Part shown: positions 54,980 to 62,913 of the stretch, in pieces
How positions within the stretch are numbered: position 1 is the first letter of the stretch
How the letters are laid out: every line of letters starts with the position of its first letter
From: Pseudomonas sessilinigenes
Lineage (GTDB): Bacteria > Pseudomonadota > Gammaproteobacteria > Pseudomonadales > Pseudomonadaceae
Reading direction: 5' to 3'
DNA: 64,000 nt
NCBI RefSeq assembly: GCF_003850565.1
Contig: NZ_CP027706.1
Span: 6,386,001-6,450,000 of the forward strand
Notes under the pieces: generated by a model
What the model was told of the DNA's origin: nothing
What the model saw: the letters and a program-made list of their open reading frames with translations, nothing else
The model's database searches: none
Position numbers and translations under genes: made by a program

Positions 54980-56248
54980 ATGACCCAGCACGCACCCGGC
55001 AACGACTACCCCTTGAGCGAAGTCCCGCAGCATGCCCGCAAGGGCCTGGCCTCCATGGCCATGGTGCTGCTGGGGTTCACCTTCTTCACCGCGACCATGT
55101 TCGCCGGCGGCAAGCTGGGGGTGGCCTACGACTTCACCACCCTCTTGACGGTGATTGTCCTGGGCAACCTGCTGCTGGGAATATATGCCGCGAGCCTGGG
55201 CTATATCGCCTTCCAGAGCGGGCTCAACTCGGCACTGATGGGACGCTTCTGCTTCGGTGAGCGAGGCAGCAAGCTCAGCGACCTGATCCTGGGCTTTACC
55301 CAGATCGGCTGGTACGCCTGGGGCACCGCCACCGCGGCGGTGGTGCTGGGCAAGTACCTCCACCTGGACCAGGGAGCGGTGCTGGGCTTGATGCTGCTGT
55401 TCGGCATGGGGTTCTGTGCCACGGCCTATATCGGCTACCGCGGGCTGGAGATTCTCTCGTGGATCGCCGTGCCGGCCATGGGCCTGTTGCTGATGCTGTC
55501 CATGGGCGTCGCCACGGCCAGGATCGGTGGTCTCGACGGCCTGCTGGCGGTCGTGCCCAGTACCAGCCTGGACCTTTCCACCGCCATCACCCTGGTCTTC
55601 GGCACCTTCGTCAGTGGCGCCACCCAGGCCACCAACTGGACCCGGTTCTCGCGCTCGGCCAAGGTCGCCATCAGCGCCAGCCTGATCGGCTTCTTCATCG
55701 GCAACGGCCTGATGGTACTGATCGGGGCCTATGGCGCCATCGTCTACCAGCAGCCGGACGTGGTCGAAGTGCTGCTGTTGCAGGGCTTTGCCATGGCCGC
55801 CATGGCCATGTTGCTGCTGAATATCTGGAGCACCCAGGACAACACCATCTACAACTTCGCGGTGGCCGGCTGCAACCTGCTGCGCACCGACCGACGCAAG
55901 ACCGTGACCCTGGTCGGTGCCGTGATCGGTACCCTGCTGGCGATGCTCGGCATGTACGACCTGCTGGTGCCCTACCTGATCCTGCTGGGCACGGTGATCC
56001 CACCCATTGGAGGCGTGATCATGGCCGACTTCTTCTATCGTTGGCGCGGTCGCTACCCGCGCCTGGCCGAGAGTTCGCTGCCTGCTTGGAACTGGCCTGG
56101 CCTCGGGGCCTACGCTGCCGGCACCCTGGCGGCCTTCGGCTCGCCCTGGATCGCGCCCCTGGTGGGCATTGGCGTCGCAAGCCTGGGTTATGTCCTGCTC
56201 AGCGCGATGCTCGGCGGCCGCGCACCGGTGGTGGTCGATGCCGGTTGA
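54980..56248 (+). CDS. codB: Cytosine permease
   Basis: Nucleobase:cation symporter-1 family importer of cytosine, inner membrane, 422 residues (E. coli CodB 419) with twelve membrane segments. N-terminus GNDYPLSEVPQHARKGLASMAMVLLGFTFFTATMFAGGKLG follows the family; helices carry AYIGYRGLEILSWIAVPAMG and the GTFVSGATQATNWTRFSRSAK segment typical of this transporter. codA begins 135 bases downstream on the same strand, so the two probably form a unit. The 193-base gap before the gene shows no recognised riboswitch. Function fits cytosine salvage. Confidence 0.93.
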   Translation: MTQHAPGNDYPLSEVPQHARKGLASMAMVLLGFTFFTATMFAGGKLGVAYDFTTLLTVIVLGNLLLGIYAASLGYIAFQSGLNSALMGRFCFGERGSKLSDLILGFTQIGWYAWGTATAAVVLGKYLHLDQGAVLGLMLLFGMGFCATAYIGYRGLEILSWIAVPAMGLLLMLSMGVATARIGGLDGLLAVVPSTSLDLSTAITLVFGTFVSGATQATNWTRFSRSAKVAISASLIGFFIGNGLMVLIGAYGAIVYQQPDVVEVLLLQGFAMAAMAMLLLNIWSTQDNTIYNFAVAGCNLLRTDRRKTVTLVGAVIGTLLAMLGMYDLLVPYLILLGTVIPPIGGVIMADFFYRWRGRYPRLAESSLPAWNWPGLGAYAAGTLAAFGSPWIAPLVGIGVASLGYVLLSAMLGGRAPVVVDAG

Positions 56249-56382
56249 ACCCGAGGTTGCACGCAGGCTTGTTCCCTCGCCACGCCACGGGTCTATCATG
56301 GCCCGCACTTGTCCAACGATCGCCGGACCAGGGGCTAGCCCCGGATCTGGCGACTGACCGCCTGATCCAAGGAGCCGTCCCG

Positions 56383-57645
56383 ATGTTGATCACCAACGCC
56401 CGCCTGCGCCACCGCGAAGGCCTGCACCAACTGCACCTGGAGCATGGCCGCATCGCTCGCATCGCCCGCCAGGCCCCCGATAGCCCAAGCCCCCTCCCGG
56501 CCTTTGGCCCGGAGCACCTGGATGCCGGCGGCAACCTGGTGGTGCCGCCTTTCGTCGAGCCACACATCCATCTGGACGCCACCCTGACCGCTGGCGAGCC
56601 ACGCTGGAACATGAGCGGCACGCTGTTCGAAGGCATCGAGTGCTGGGGGGAGCGCAAGGCCAGCATCACCGCCGAAGACACCCGCACCCGGGCCCACAAG
56701 ACCCTGCGTGCCCTGGCGGCCCATGGCATCCAGCATGTGCGCACCCATGTCGATGTCACCGATCCCGACCTGACCGCGCTCAAGGCCATGCTCGAAGTCC
56801 GCGAGCAGGCCCGGCACCTGGTGGACTTGCAGATCGTCGCCTTTCCCCAGGAAGGCATCGAATCGTTCCGCAATGGTCGCCAACTGATGGAACAAGCCAT
56901 TGCTCTTGGAGCCGACGTGGTGGGCGGCATCCCGCATTTCGAATACACCCGCGACCAGGGCGTGAGCTCGGTGAAGTTCCTCATGGACCTGGCCGAACGC
57001 ACTGGCTGCCTGGTGGACGTGCATTGCGACGAGACCGATGACCCGCACTCGCGCTTTCTCGAGGTGCTGGCCGAAGAGGCCCGCAGCCGCGACATGGGCT
57101 CGCGGGTCACCGCCAGCCACACCACGGCCATGGGTTCCTACGACAACGCCTACTGCGCCAAGCTGTTCCGCTTGCTGGGGCACTCCGGGGTCAGCTTCGT
57201 CTCCTGCCCGACCGAGAGCATCCACCTGCAGGGCCGCTTCGATACCTTTCCCAAGCGCCGCGGGCTCACCCGGGTCAAGGAGCTGCTGGATGCGGGCATG
57301 AACGTCTGCTTCGGCCAGGATTCCATCGTCGATCCCTGGTACCCCCTGGGCAACGGCAACATCCTGCGAGTGCTGGAAGCCGGTTTGCACATCTGCCACA
57401 TGCTCGGCTACAGCAACCTGCAAAGCGCCCTGGACCTGGTCACCGACAACAGCGCCAAGGCCCTGGCCCTGGGTGAGCGCTACGGCCTGGAGGAAGGACG
57501 CCCGGCGAACCTGCTGATCCTGTCCGCCGACAGCGACTACGAAATGCTCCGTAGCCAGGGCCTGCCGCTGTACTCGATCCGCCACGGCAAGGTGCTGATG
57601 CAACGCCAGATGGCCCAGGTGCAGTTGCAGGACACCGCGCTGTAG
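56383..57645 (+). CDS. codA: Cytosine deaminase
   Basis: Converts cytosine to uracil and ammonia; also acts on 5-fluorocytosine in known members. 420 residues (E. coli CodA 427). Metal ligands H61 and H63 in PPFVEPHIHLDATL, then VHCDETDD (histidine and glutamate), TASHTTAMGSYDN (histidine and catalytic region) and FGQDSIVDPWYPLGNGN with the metal aspartate. AAGGAG lies about 9 bases before the ATG. It follows codB, the source of its substrate. Its stop TAG is followed 11 bases later by a REP repeat. Confidence 0.95.
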   Translation: MLITNARLRHREGLHQLHLEHGRIARIARQAPDSPSPLPAFGPEHLDAGGNLVVPPFVEPHIHLDATLTAGEPRWNMSGTLFEGIECWGERKASITAEDTRTRAHKTLRALAAHGIQHVRTHVDVTDPDLTALKAMLEVREQARHLVDLQIVAFPQEGIESFRNGRQLMEQAIALGADVVGGIPHFEYTRDQGVSSVKFLMDLAERTGCLVDVHCDETDDPHSRFLEVLAEEARSRDMGSRVTASHTTAMGSYDNAYCAKLFRLLGHSGVSFVSCPTESIHLQGRFDTFPKRRGLTRVKELLDAGMNVCFGQDSIVDPWYPLGNGNILRVLEAGLHICHMLGYSNLQSALDLVTDNSAKALALGERYGLEEGRPANLLILSADSDYEMLRSQGLPLYSIRHGKVLMQRQMAQVQLQDTAL

Positions 57646-57656
57646 CCCCACGCTTG

Positions 57657-57703
57657 GTGTAGCCGCTGCCGCAGGCTGCGCACGGCTCGGCAGCGGCTAC
57701 AGG
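57657..57703. repeat. Compact REP pair between codA and the DapF-like gene
   Basis: GTAGCCGCTGCCG and CGGCAGCGGCTAC, a perfect 13-base inverted repeat with about 19 bases between. The TAG in the right end is the stop codon of the minus-strand gene. Confidence 0.85.
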
Positions 57704-58692
57704 GGAATGCGTTGGGCGGTGCCGAACAGGCTCACGCGATGCAGGACTGCGTCGCGCTCCTCCAGGCGCAGCGGCGCGGTGCCACCCGGCATCACCACCT
57801 GCACCTCGCCGGCCTTGACCCAACCCACTCGCCAGGCGGCGCAGGCCACGGCACTGGCACTGGTGCCGGAGGACGCCGTCGGCCCCTCGCCCCGCTCGAA
57901 CACCCGGGCCACGATGCGCTGCGCCGACTCGCGAGCCGCCCATTGCAGGTTGACCCCGGCCGGGCACGGCTCGCCACTGCCCACCGGCAAGGCGAAGGCC
58001 GTGGCGGTCAGGCCCTCGGCCAAGGGCGGCTCAAGCATCTGCCGGTTGTCCGGCAAGGCGCTGGCCTCGTCCACCAGGGTCACGCAATGGGGATTGCCGA
58101 CCCGCACGAACTGGCTGTATTCCCATTGCGGGTTCAGCGCCTGCAACGGAGCGACCTGGCTCAGTTGGCGTCCATTGAACGTCACTGCCTCGACGCCCAG
58201 AGCCGCCACCGCCTCGGGGCCGAACGCCGGTTGCCCAAGATCCAGCCAGAAGCCCTGCACACCCGCCACCTGGGCTGGCTCCACGGCCGTGGTCACTGGC
58301 GAGAGGCCGGCGCCCTGGTCGTGATGGACCTGCAACAGGGTCTGCCCCGGGTCCTGCAGCAGCCCTTGCTCGGTCAGGGCCTGGGAGAAGATCGTCAGGC
58401 CGTTGCCGCTGCGCTCGGCCAGGGTACCGTCGGTGTTGACGATCAGCAGGTCGAACGGCGCCTCCTCCTGGAACGGCCCCACCAACAGGCCATCGCTGCG
58501 GTGGGCCTTGGCTCCGGCCGGGCGGCTGCCCGGCGCCCAGTCGCACAAGGCGGCGATGGCCTGCTCGGCCCATAGCCGTCGGTCCCGCGCCGCCTGGGCT
58601 GCTGTACCCGGCAGGGCCACCCCCAGGCGCCGCAACGCCGCCGGCGAGACCACGCCATAGATATTGCCCCGTGCATCGTAGAACGCCGCCAT
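57697..58692 (-). CDS. Diaminopimelate epimerase-like protein lacking both catalytic cysteines
   Basis: 331 residues with the two-lobed DapF pattern. In E. coli DapF the catalytic bases are Cys73 (C-G-N-G) and Cys217 (A-C-G-S-G-A); here the motifs read NTDGTLAERSGNGLT with S95 and GPTASSGTSASA with S275. Other family marks stay: V-G-N-P-H-C-V near 198-204 and N-T-D-G. Classical two-cysteine racemisation is therefore unlikely; a non-epimerase role or altered chemistry is possible. It lies 67 bases after the secreted cyclase on the same strand, probably one operon controlled by the divergent LysR. Its last residues and stop end inside a REP repeat. Confidence 0.7.
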   Translation of the reverse strand: MAAFYDARGNIYGVVSPAALRRLGVALPGTAAQAARDRRLWAEQAIAALCDWAPGSRPAGAKAHRSDGLLVGPFQEEAPFDLLIVNTDGTLAERSGNGLTIFSQALTEQGLLQDPGQTLLQVHHDQGAGLSPVTTAVEPAQVAGVQGFWLDLGQPAFGPEAVAALGVEAVTFNGRQLSQVAPLQALNPQWEYSQFVRVGNPHCVTLVDEASALPDNRQMLEPPLAEGLTATAFALPVGSGEPCPAGVNLQWAARESAQRIVARVFERGEGPTASSGTSASAVACAAWRVGWVKAGEVQVVMPGGTAPLRLEERDAVLHRVSLFGTAQRIPL

Positions 58693-58759
58693 CGCCCATC
58701 TCCGGAAAAAACCAGCCGCTGACAGTACGGCCAATGCCTCGGCTGCACCAGAGGGGTGA

Positions 58760-59758
58760 TCAGCGAATCGGCAGGGCCATCGGCCGGATCGGCGCCGCAT
58801 CGGCACCACGCAACTTGAGCGAGGCACCGATAAAGGCGAACTGGTAGACCTTGTCCCGGGCCAGGCCCTCGAGATTTACCAACTCCATGATCGGCGCGCC
58901 CTGCATCGCCAGCAGGTAGGTGTGCAATGGCAGGTAGTTGCCCTCGATCTCGGACGGGAAGGTCTCGAAGCTCAGGTTGTCGGCCCCCACCACCATGGCA
59001 CCGCCCTCTTCCACCAGGAACTTGGCGGCATCCAGGCTCAGGCCCGGCGGGTTGGCCATGTACACCTGGGCGTTCTCGTAGTCACGCATGCGCCCGGTAC
59101 GGATCAACACCACATCGCCCTTCTCCAGGGCCACCTTCTGCTTGGCCAGGGCCTGCTTGAGGTCGGCGCGGGTCACCCGATAGCTGTCGGCCAGCTGGTC
59201 CAGGCCCTTGGCCGCGGCCACATCGATCATCACCCCGCGAGCAATGATCGGTGGCAGCTTCTCGGCCCCGGTGACGTTCCAGCCCCGGTCGCCCAGGTGT
59301 TGGTCGGCGCGGAAGCCGTTCCAGATCTTGCCGTTGAGCCCGAAGTGGTTGAGGGCGTCGATATGGGTGCCCATGTGGGCGTACATCGACACCGCCGAAC
59401 CGCTGTAGCTGACGTGCTGGTTCATTGGCTCGCCGACCTGCATCGGGTCGGCGATCACATTGCCGTGGGGGGTGTGGGTCATCCACATCTGGTATGGCGG
59501 ATCGCCGGCAGCCTGCCAGCTGGGCATGCCGACGAAGTAGTCCACCGCCAGGTCGTAGGCCTGCTCGCCACTGACCCGGGACATGATCGCCGCCCGCGAT
59601 TGTGGGGTGATCAGGTTCAGGCGGCCGATCTCATCCTTCGGCCCCCAGGGGCTGATGCCCACGTCTGGCTGCTGCGCGGTGGCAGCGCTGCAGGCGGCAC
59701 TGATGAGCGACAGGGCCAGGACCCCGGGAAGGATTTTCGACATTGCGCGGATACCCAT
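58760..59758 (-). CDS. Exported cyclase family protein (kynurenine formamidase-like)
   Basis: 332 residues. Signal peptide MGIRAMSKILPGVLALSLISAACSA, cleavage near A-T-A-Q; AAAGGAG lies 7 bases upstream of the ATG. The cyclase motif H-x-G-T-H-x-D-x-x-x-H is present as H128-M-G-T-H-I-D-A-L-N-H138, which binds the metal in kynurenine formamidases and isatin hydrolases. Later family parts are RGVMIDVAAAKG and GDVVLIRTG. It is unusual for being exported to the periplasm. It leads the two-gene unit with the DapF-like gene. Substrate unknown. Confidence 0.84.
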   Translation of the reverse strand: MGIRAMSKILPGVLALSLISAACSAATAQQPDVGISPWGPKDEIGRLNLITPQSRAAIMSRVSGEQAYDLAVDYFVGMPSWQAAGDPPYQMWMTHTPHGNVIADPMQVGEPMNQHVSYSGSAVSMYAHMGTHIDALNHFGLNGKIWNGFRADQHLGDRGWNVTGAEKLPPIIARGVMIDVAAAKGLDQLADSYRVTRADLKQALAKQKVALEKGDVVLIRTGRMRDYENAQVYMANPPGLSLDAAKFLVEEGGAMVVGADNLSFETFPSEIEGNYLPLHTYLLAMQGAPIMELVNLEGLARDKVYQFAFIGASLKLRGADAAPIRPMALPIR

Positions 59759-59857
59759 GACAACACTCCTTTGAAGTAGAGGTGGCCATGGTATTGGTCG
59801 CTTATTCAGAGATAATCAGCCAATTGGTGAATAGATATTCAACTTAAGGGAAACAAT

Positions 59858-60748
59858 ATGGATGTACTGATGGCCATGCGCACCTTTCGCCGGGTGGTGG
59901 AACGCGCCAGTTTCAGCCTTGCCGCCACCGACCTCGGGCAGTCCACCGCCGCGGTGAGCAAGCAGGTCCGGCAGTTGGAGGAACGCCTGGGCAGCTTGTT
60001 GATCTTGCGTACCACTCGACGCATGAGCCTGTCGGAAGCCGGGCAAAGCTACTTCACCGAGTGCTGCCACCTGCTGGACGAACTGGACGCCCTGGAGCGC
60101 GCCACCCAGGCCGGGTCGAGCGAGCCTGGCGGGCGCCTGCGGGTCAACGCGCCGCTGTCGTTCGGGCTCAAGGTGCTGTCGCCGATCCTGGTGGCCTTCA
60201 TGCAGCGCTATCCGCAACTGCACGTGGACCTGACCCTCAACGACCAGGTGCTGGATGTGGTGGGCGAAGGGTTCGACGTGTCGCTGCGGATCCGCCGCCA
60301 ACTGGAAGACTCATCGCTGATCGCCCGCCACCTGGGCCAGGTCGAGCAGGTGATCTGCGCCGCGCCGGGCTATCTCCAGGCCCAGGGCACGCCAGTGGGC
60401 ATCGCCGACCTGCACTCGCATCGCTGGCTGGCCTATCGCCTGGCCGAGCATCCCGGGCGCTGGCAACTGGAAGGTCCCGAAGGACACACCCGGCTGGAGC
60501 TGCCGGTGCATTTCGCGGTGGACAACAGCCTGATGCTGGCCGACATGCTGGTGGCCGGCCTGGGCATCGGCGCCCTGCCCGGTTTCGTCGCCCAGCCATT
60601 GCTCGACAGCGGTCAATTGTTGCGGGTACTGCCCGACCAGAGCCTGCCCAGCCGGCACATCTACGCCCTGTATCCCAGCCAGCGGCACCTGTCGCAGAAG
60701 GTCCGGGTATTTGTCGACTTCCTGGTCGAGGCCTTGCAGCAGCCTTGA
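59858..60748 (+). CDS. LysR family transcriptional regulator
   Basis: 296 residues. Helix-turn-helix: MDVLMAMRTFRRVVERASFSLAATDLGQSTAAVSKQVRQLEERLG in the usual positions; the linker LLILRTTRRMSLSEAG and the VVGEGFDVSLRIRRQLEDSSLIAR effector part are typical of the CrgA/DmlR branch. It is divergent from the exported cyclase gene (about 100 bases between starts) and so likely controls the cyclase and DapF-like operon. It ends 3 bases before the end of the convergent Lrp gene. Confidence 0.87.
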   Translation: MDVLMAMRTFRRVVERASFSLAATDLGQSTAAVSKQVRQLEERLGSLLILRTTRRMSLSEAGQSYFTECCHLLDELDALERATQAGSSEPGGRLRVNAPLSFGLKVLSPILVAFMQRYPQLHVDLTLNDQVLDVVGEGFDVSLRIRRQLEDSSLIARHLGQVEQVICAAPGYLQAQGTPVGIADLHSHRWLAYRLAEHPGRWQLEGPEGHTRLELPVHFAVDNSLMLADMLVAGLGIGALPGFVAQPLLDSGQLLRVLPDQSLPSRHIYALYPSQRHLSQKVRVFVDFLVEALQQP

Positions 60749-60751
60749 AGA

Positions 60752-61222
60752 TCAATCAACGGTGGGCACCTCCAGCCCAACCTTGACCCGGTTCATCGCC
60801 ACCAGGGTCTTGAAGCGCTTGACGTTGTGGTTGTCGAAGAACAGCTCGCGGGTCAGCTGGTTGTACTGGGCCATGCTGCGCACGCAAAAGATCAGCACGA
60901 AGTCGCACTCGCCAGCCACGTAGTAGCACTGCTGGACCTGGGGGCAGGCCTGGAAGCTGCGCTTGAGCGCATCGAGCTGGTCGATCCGCTCGCTCTCGAC
61001 TTCCACCTCGACGATGATACTCAGCTCATGGCCCAGGGCATCGGGGGCGACCACTGCGGTATAGCGTTCGATCACCCCCTCCTCGGCCATGCGCTTGAGA
61101 CGGCGGTTGACCGCTGCGGTGGACAGGTTGACCCGCAACCCCAGTTCGCTCTGCGCGGTGCTGGCATCGCGCTGCAGCTCGGCGAGCAGCTTCAAGTCGT
61201 AGGCGTCGAGGCTGGTGGTCAT
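60752..61222 (-). CDS. Lrp/AsnC family transcriptional regulator
   Basis: 156 residues. N-terminal helix-turn-helix LDAYDLKLLAELQRDASTAQSELGLRVNLSTAAVNRRLKRMAEEGVI in the AsnC/Lrp form, followed by the ligand-binding RAM domain (VQQCYYVAGECDFVLIF, VKRFKTLVAMNRVKVG). Members respond to amino acids. A much longer in-frame extension upstream was rejected since it lacks similarity and covers probable operators. The likely target is its own promoter and the MFS gene reading the other way. Palindromic TTGCGCA sites lie just upstream. Confidence 0.88.
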   Translation of the reverse strand: MTTSLDAYDLKLLAELQRDASTAQSELGLRVNLSTAAVNRRLKRMAEEGVIERYTAVVAPDALGHELSIIVEVEVESERIDQLDALKRSFQACPQVQQCYYVAGECDFVLIFCVRSMAQYNQLTRELFFDNHNVKRFKTLVAMNRVKVGLEVPTVD

Positions 61223-61262
61223 GGCGGGACTCCGGATACGGCACGGGGAAAGTGGAATGATA

Positions 61263-61310
61263 TTGCGCAAAAGCGCGCGATTATGCGCAACGAACGCGCT
61301 GCCTGCGCAA
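61263..61310. promoter_or_regulatory. Repeated half-sites, probable Lrp-family operator
   Basis: TTGCGCA at 61263 and its complement TGCGCAA at 61284, then TGCGCAA again at 61304, exactly 20 bases later. Regular two-turn spacing fits a multimeric Lrp regulator. The rest of the 470-base gap up to the MFS gene has no other recognised feature. Confidence 0.55.
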
Positions 61311-61692
61311 GTTTGTTCCGGCCTGCCGCGGCGATCCAATGGCAGCCTCAGGGCGCTCGCCAATTCATGGGGCTCCCCCTGGGAATGCTTGCCCGAGCAA
61401 GACTGCCTCTGCTCGACACCCCTGGGGTGATCAGCCACGAGGCGAATCGCGGTCAGGCCCCACAGGGTTATTTCTGCAACCTTGGCTCGCCAGATTTGTC
61501 ACAATCCCCGACTCGGCCGCACGGGTGACCTGCGCTACCTGGCGACCGGCGGCGGATTACCCTGGGTATCCGTTCGCCCATGCTCCTGATCAATATTGAA
61601 GACGCCACCGACACCGGGCCCTACCAGCACAGGGTCGGCGAGACGGCACGATCGGCGGTCCCCCGCACGATGCCCGGCCAGCAAGGATTTTT

Positions 61693-62844
61693 ATGACTGC
61701 CAGCAACACCCACTTCCAGGCCACCCCCGGCCGCCTCGAACAGATGTCCACCCGCGTGGCCTATTTCATCGCCGGTTTCGGCATCGCCGCCTGGGCTCCG
61801 CTGGTGCCCTACGCCAAGAGCCGGGCCGGACTCGACGAGGGCACCCTGGGCTTGCTGCTGTTGTGCCTGGGCGTAGGCTCGATCCTGGCGATGCCCATCG
61901 CCGGCGCCCTGGCCGCGCGCCATGGCTGCCGGCGGGTGATGGCCGTTGGCACCTTGCTGATCTGCATTGCCCTGCCCTTGCTGGCGACCCTGGCGTCGGC
62001 GCCGTCGCTGATGTTCGCCCTGTTCATGTTCGGCGCCGGGCTCGGCACCGTGGACTCCACGGTCAACCTGCAAGCGGTGATCGTCGAGCGAGCCAGCGGC
62101 AAGACCATGATGTCGGGGTTCCACGGCATGTTCAGCCTCGGCGGGATCGTCGGCGCCGCTGGCGTCAGCGCCCTGCTGGGCCTGGGTTTGTCGCCCCTGG
62201 GAGCGACCCTGGTGGCGGTGGTACTGATGCTCCTGGCCCTGGCCAAGTCCGCACCGCACATGCTGCCCTACGGCAGCCAGAGCTCGGGACCGGCCTTTGC
62301 CGTGCCCCACGGCGTGGTGCTGTTCATCGGGTGCCTGTGCTTCGTGGTGTTCCTGGCCGAAGGCGCGGTGCTGGACTGGAGCGCGGTGTTCCTCACCGCC
62401 GAGCGCGGCCTGGACACCGCCTACGCCGGCCTGGGTTATGCCGCCTTCGCCCTGACCATGACCGCCGGGCGCCTGACTGGCGATGCCATCGTCCATCGCC
62501 TGGGCGCCCGTCGGGTGATCTTCATCGGTGGTGCCACCGCGGCGGCCGGCATGCTGCTGGCCACCCTGGCCCCGGCCTGGGAAGCGGCGCTGCTGGGGTA
62601 CGCCCTGGTGGGCGCGGGGTGCTCGAACATAGTGCCGGTGCTGTACACCGCGGTGGGCAAGCAGAAGGTCATGCCCGAGGCCATCGCCGTCCCGGCCATC
62701 ACCACCCTGGGTTACGCCGGCATCCTCGCCGGGCCGGCGGTGATCGGCTTCATCGCCCATGGCAGCAGCCTGAGTGCAGCCTTCGGCCTGATCGCCGCGG
62801 CGCTCTTGGCAGTGGCCGCCAGCAGCAAGGTGCTCAAGGTCTGA
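61693..62844 (+). CDS. MFS transporter (YbjJ-like)
   Basis: 383 residues with twelve hydrophobic segments. Segments such as RVAYFIAGFGIAAWAPLVPYAKSRAGLDEGTLG, LGVGSILAMPIAGALAARHGCRRVM and TVNLQAVIVERASGKTMMSGFHGMFSLGGIVGA follow the E. coli YbjJ type of uncharacterised MFS proteins. AAGGA lies 7 bases before the ATG. The divergent Lrp regulator is about 470 bases away and its operators may control it. Substrate unknown. REP repeat follows the stop. Confidence 0.84.
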   Translation: MTASNTHFQATPGRLEQMSTRVAYFIAGFGIAAWAPLVPYAKSRAGLDEGTLGLLLLCLGVGSILAMPIAGALAARHGCRRVMAVGTLLICIALPLLATLASAPSLMFALFMFGAGLGTVDSTVNLQAVIVERASGKTMMSGFHGMFSLGGIVGAAGVSALLGLGLSPLGATLVAVVLMLLALAKSAPHMLPYGSQSSGPAFAVPHGVVLFIGCLCFVVFLAEGAVLDWSAVFLTAERGLDTAYAGLGYAAFALTMTAGRLTGDAIVHRLGARRVIFIGGATAAAGMLLATLAPAWEAALLGYALVGAGCSNIVPVLYTAVGKQKVMPEAIAVPAITTLGYAGILAGPAVIGFIAHGSSLSAAFGLIAAALLAVAASSKVLKV

Positions 62845-62856
62845 GCCCCCAGCCAT

Positions 62857-62888
62857 GTAGCCGCTGCTGAGCCTGCGGCAGCGGCTAC
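62857..62888. repeat. Short REP palindrome between MFS gene and the receptor gene
   Basis: GTAGCCGCTGC and GCAGCGGCTAC with only ten bases between, the most compact copy in the window, between two convergent genes. Confidence 0.8.
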
Positions 62889-62913
62889 ACGAAACCAGCA
62901 GCGGCGGCACGTC

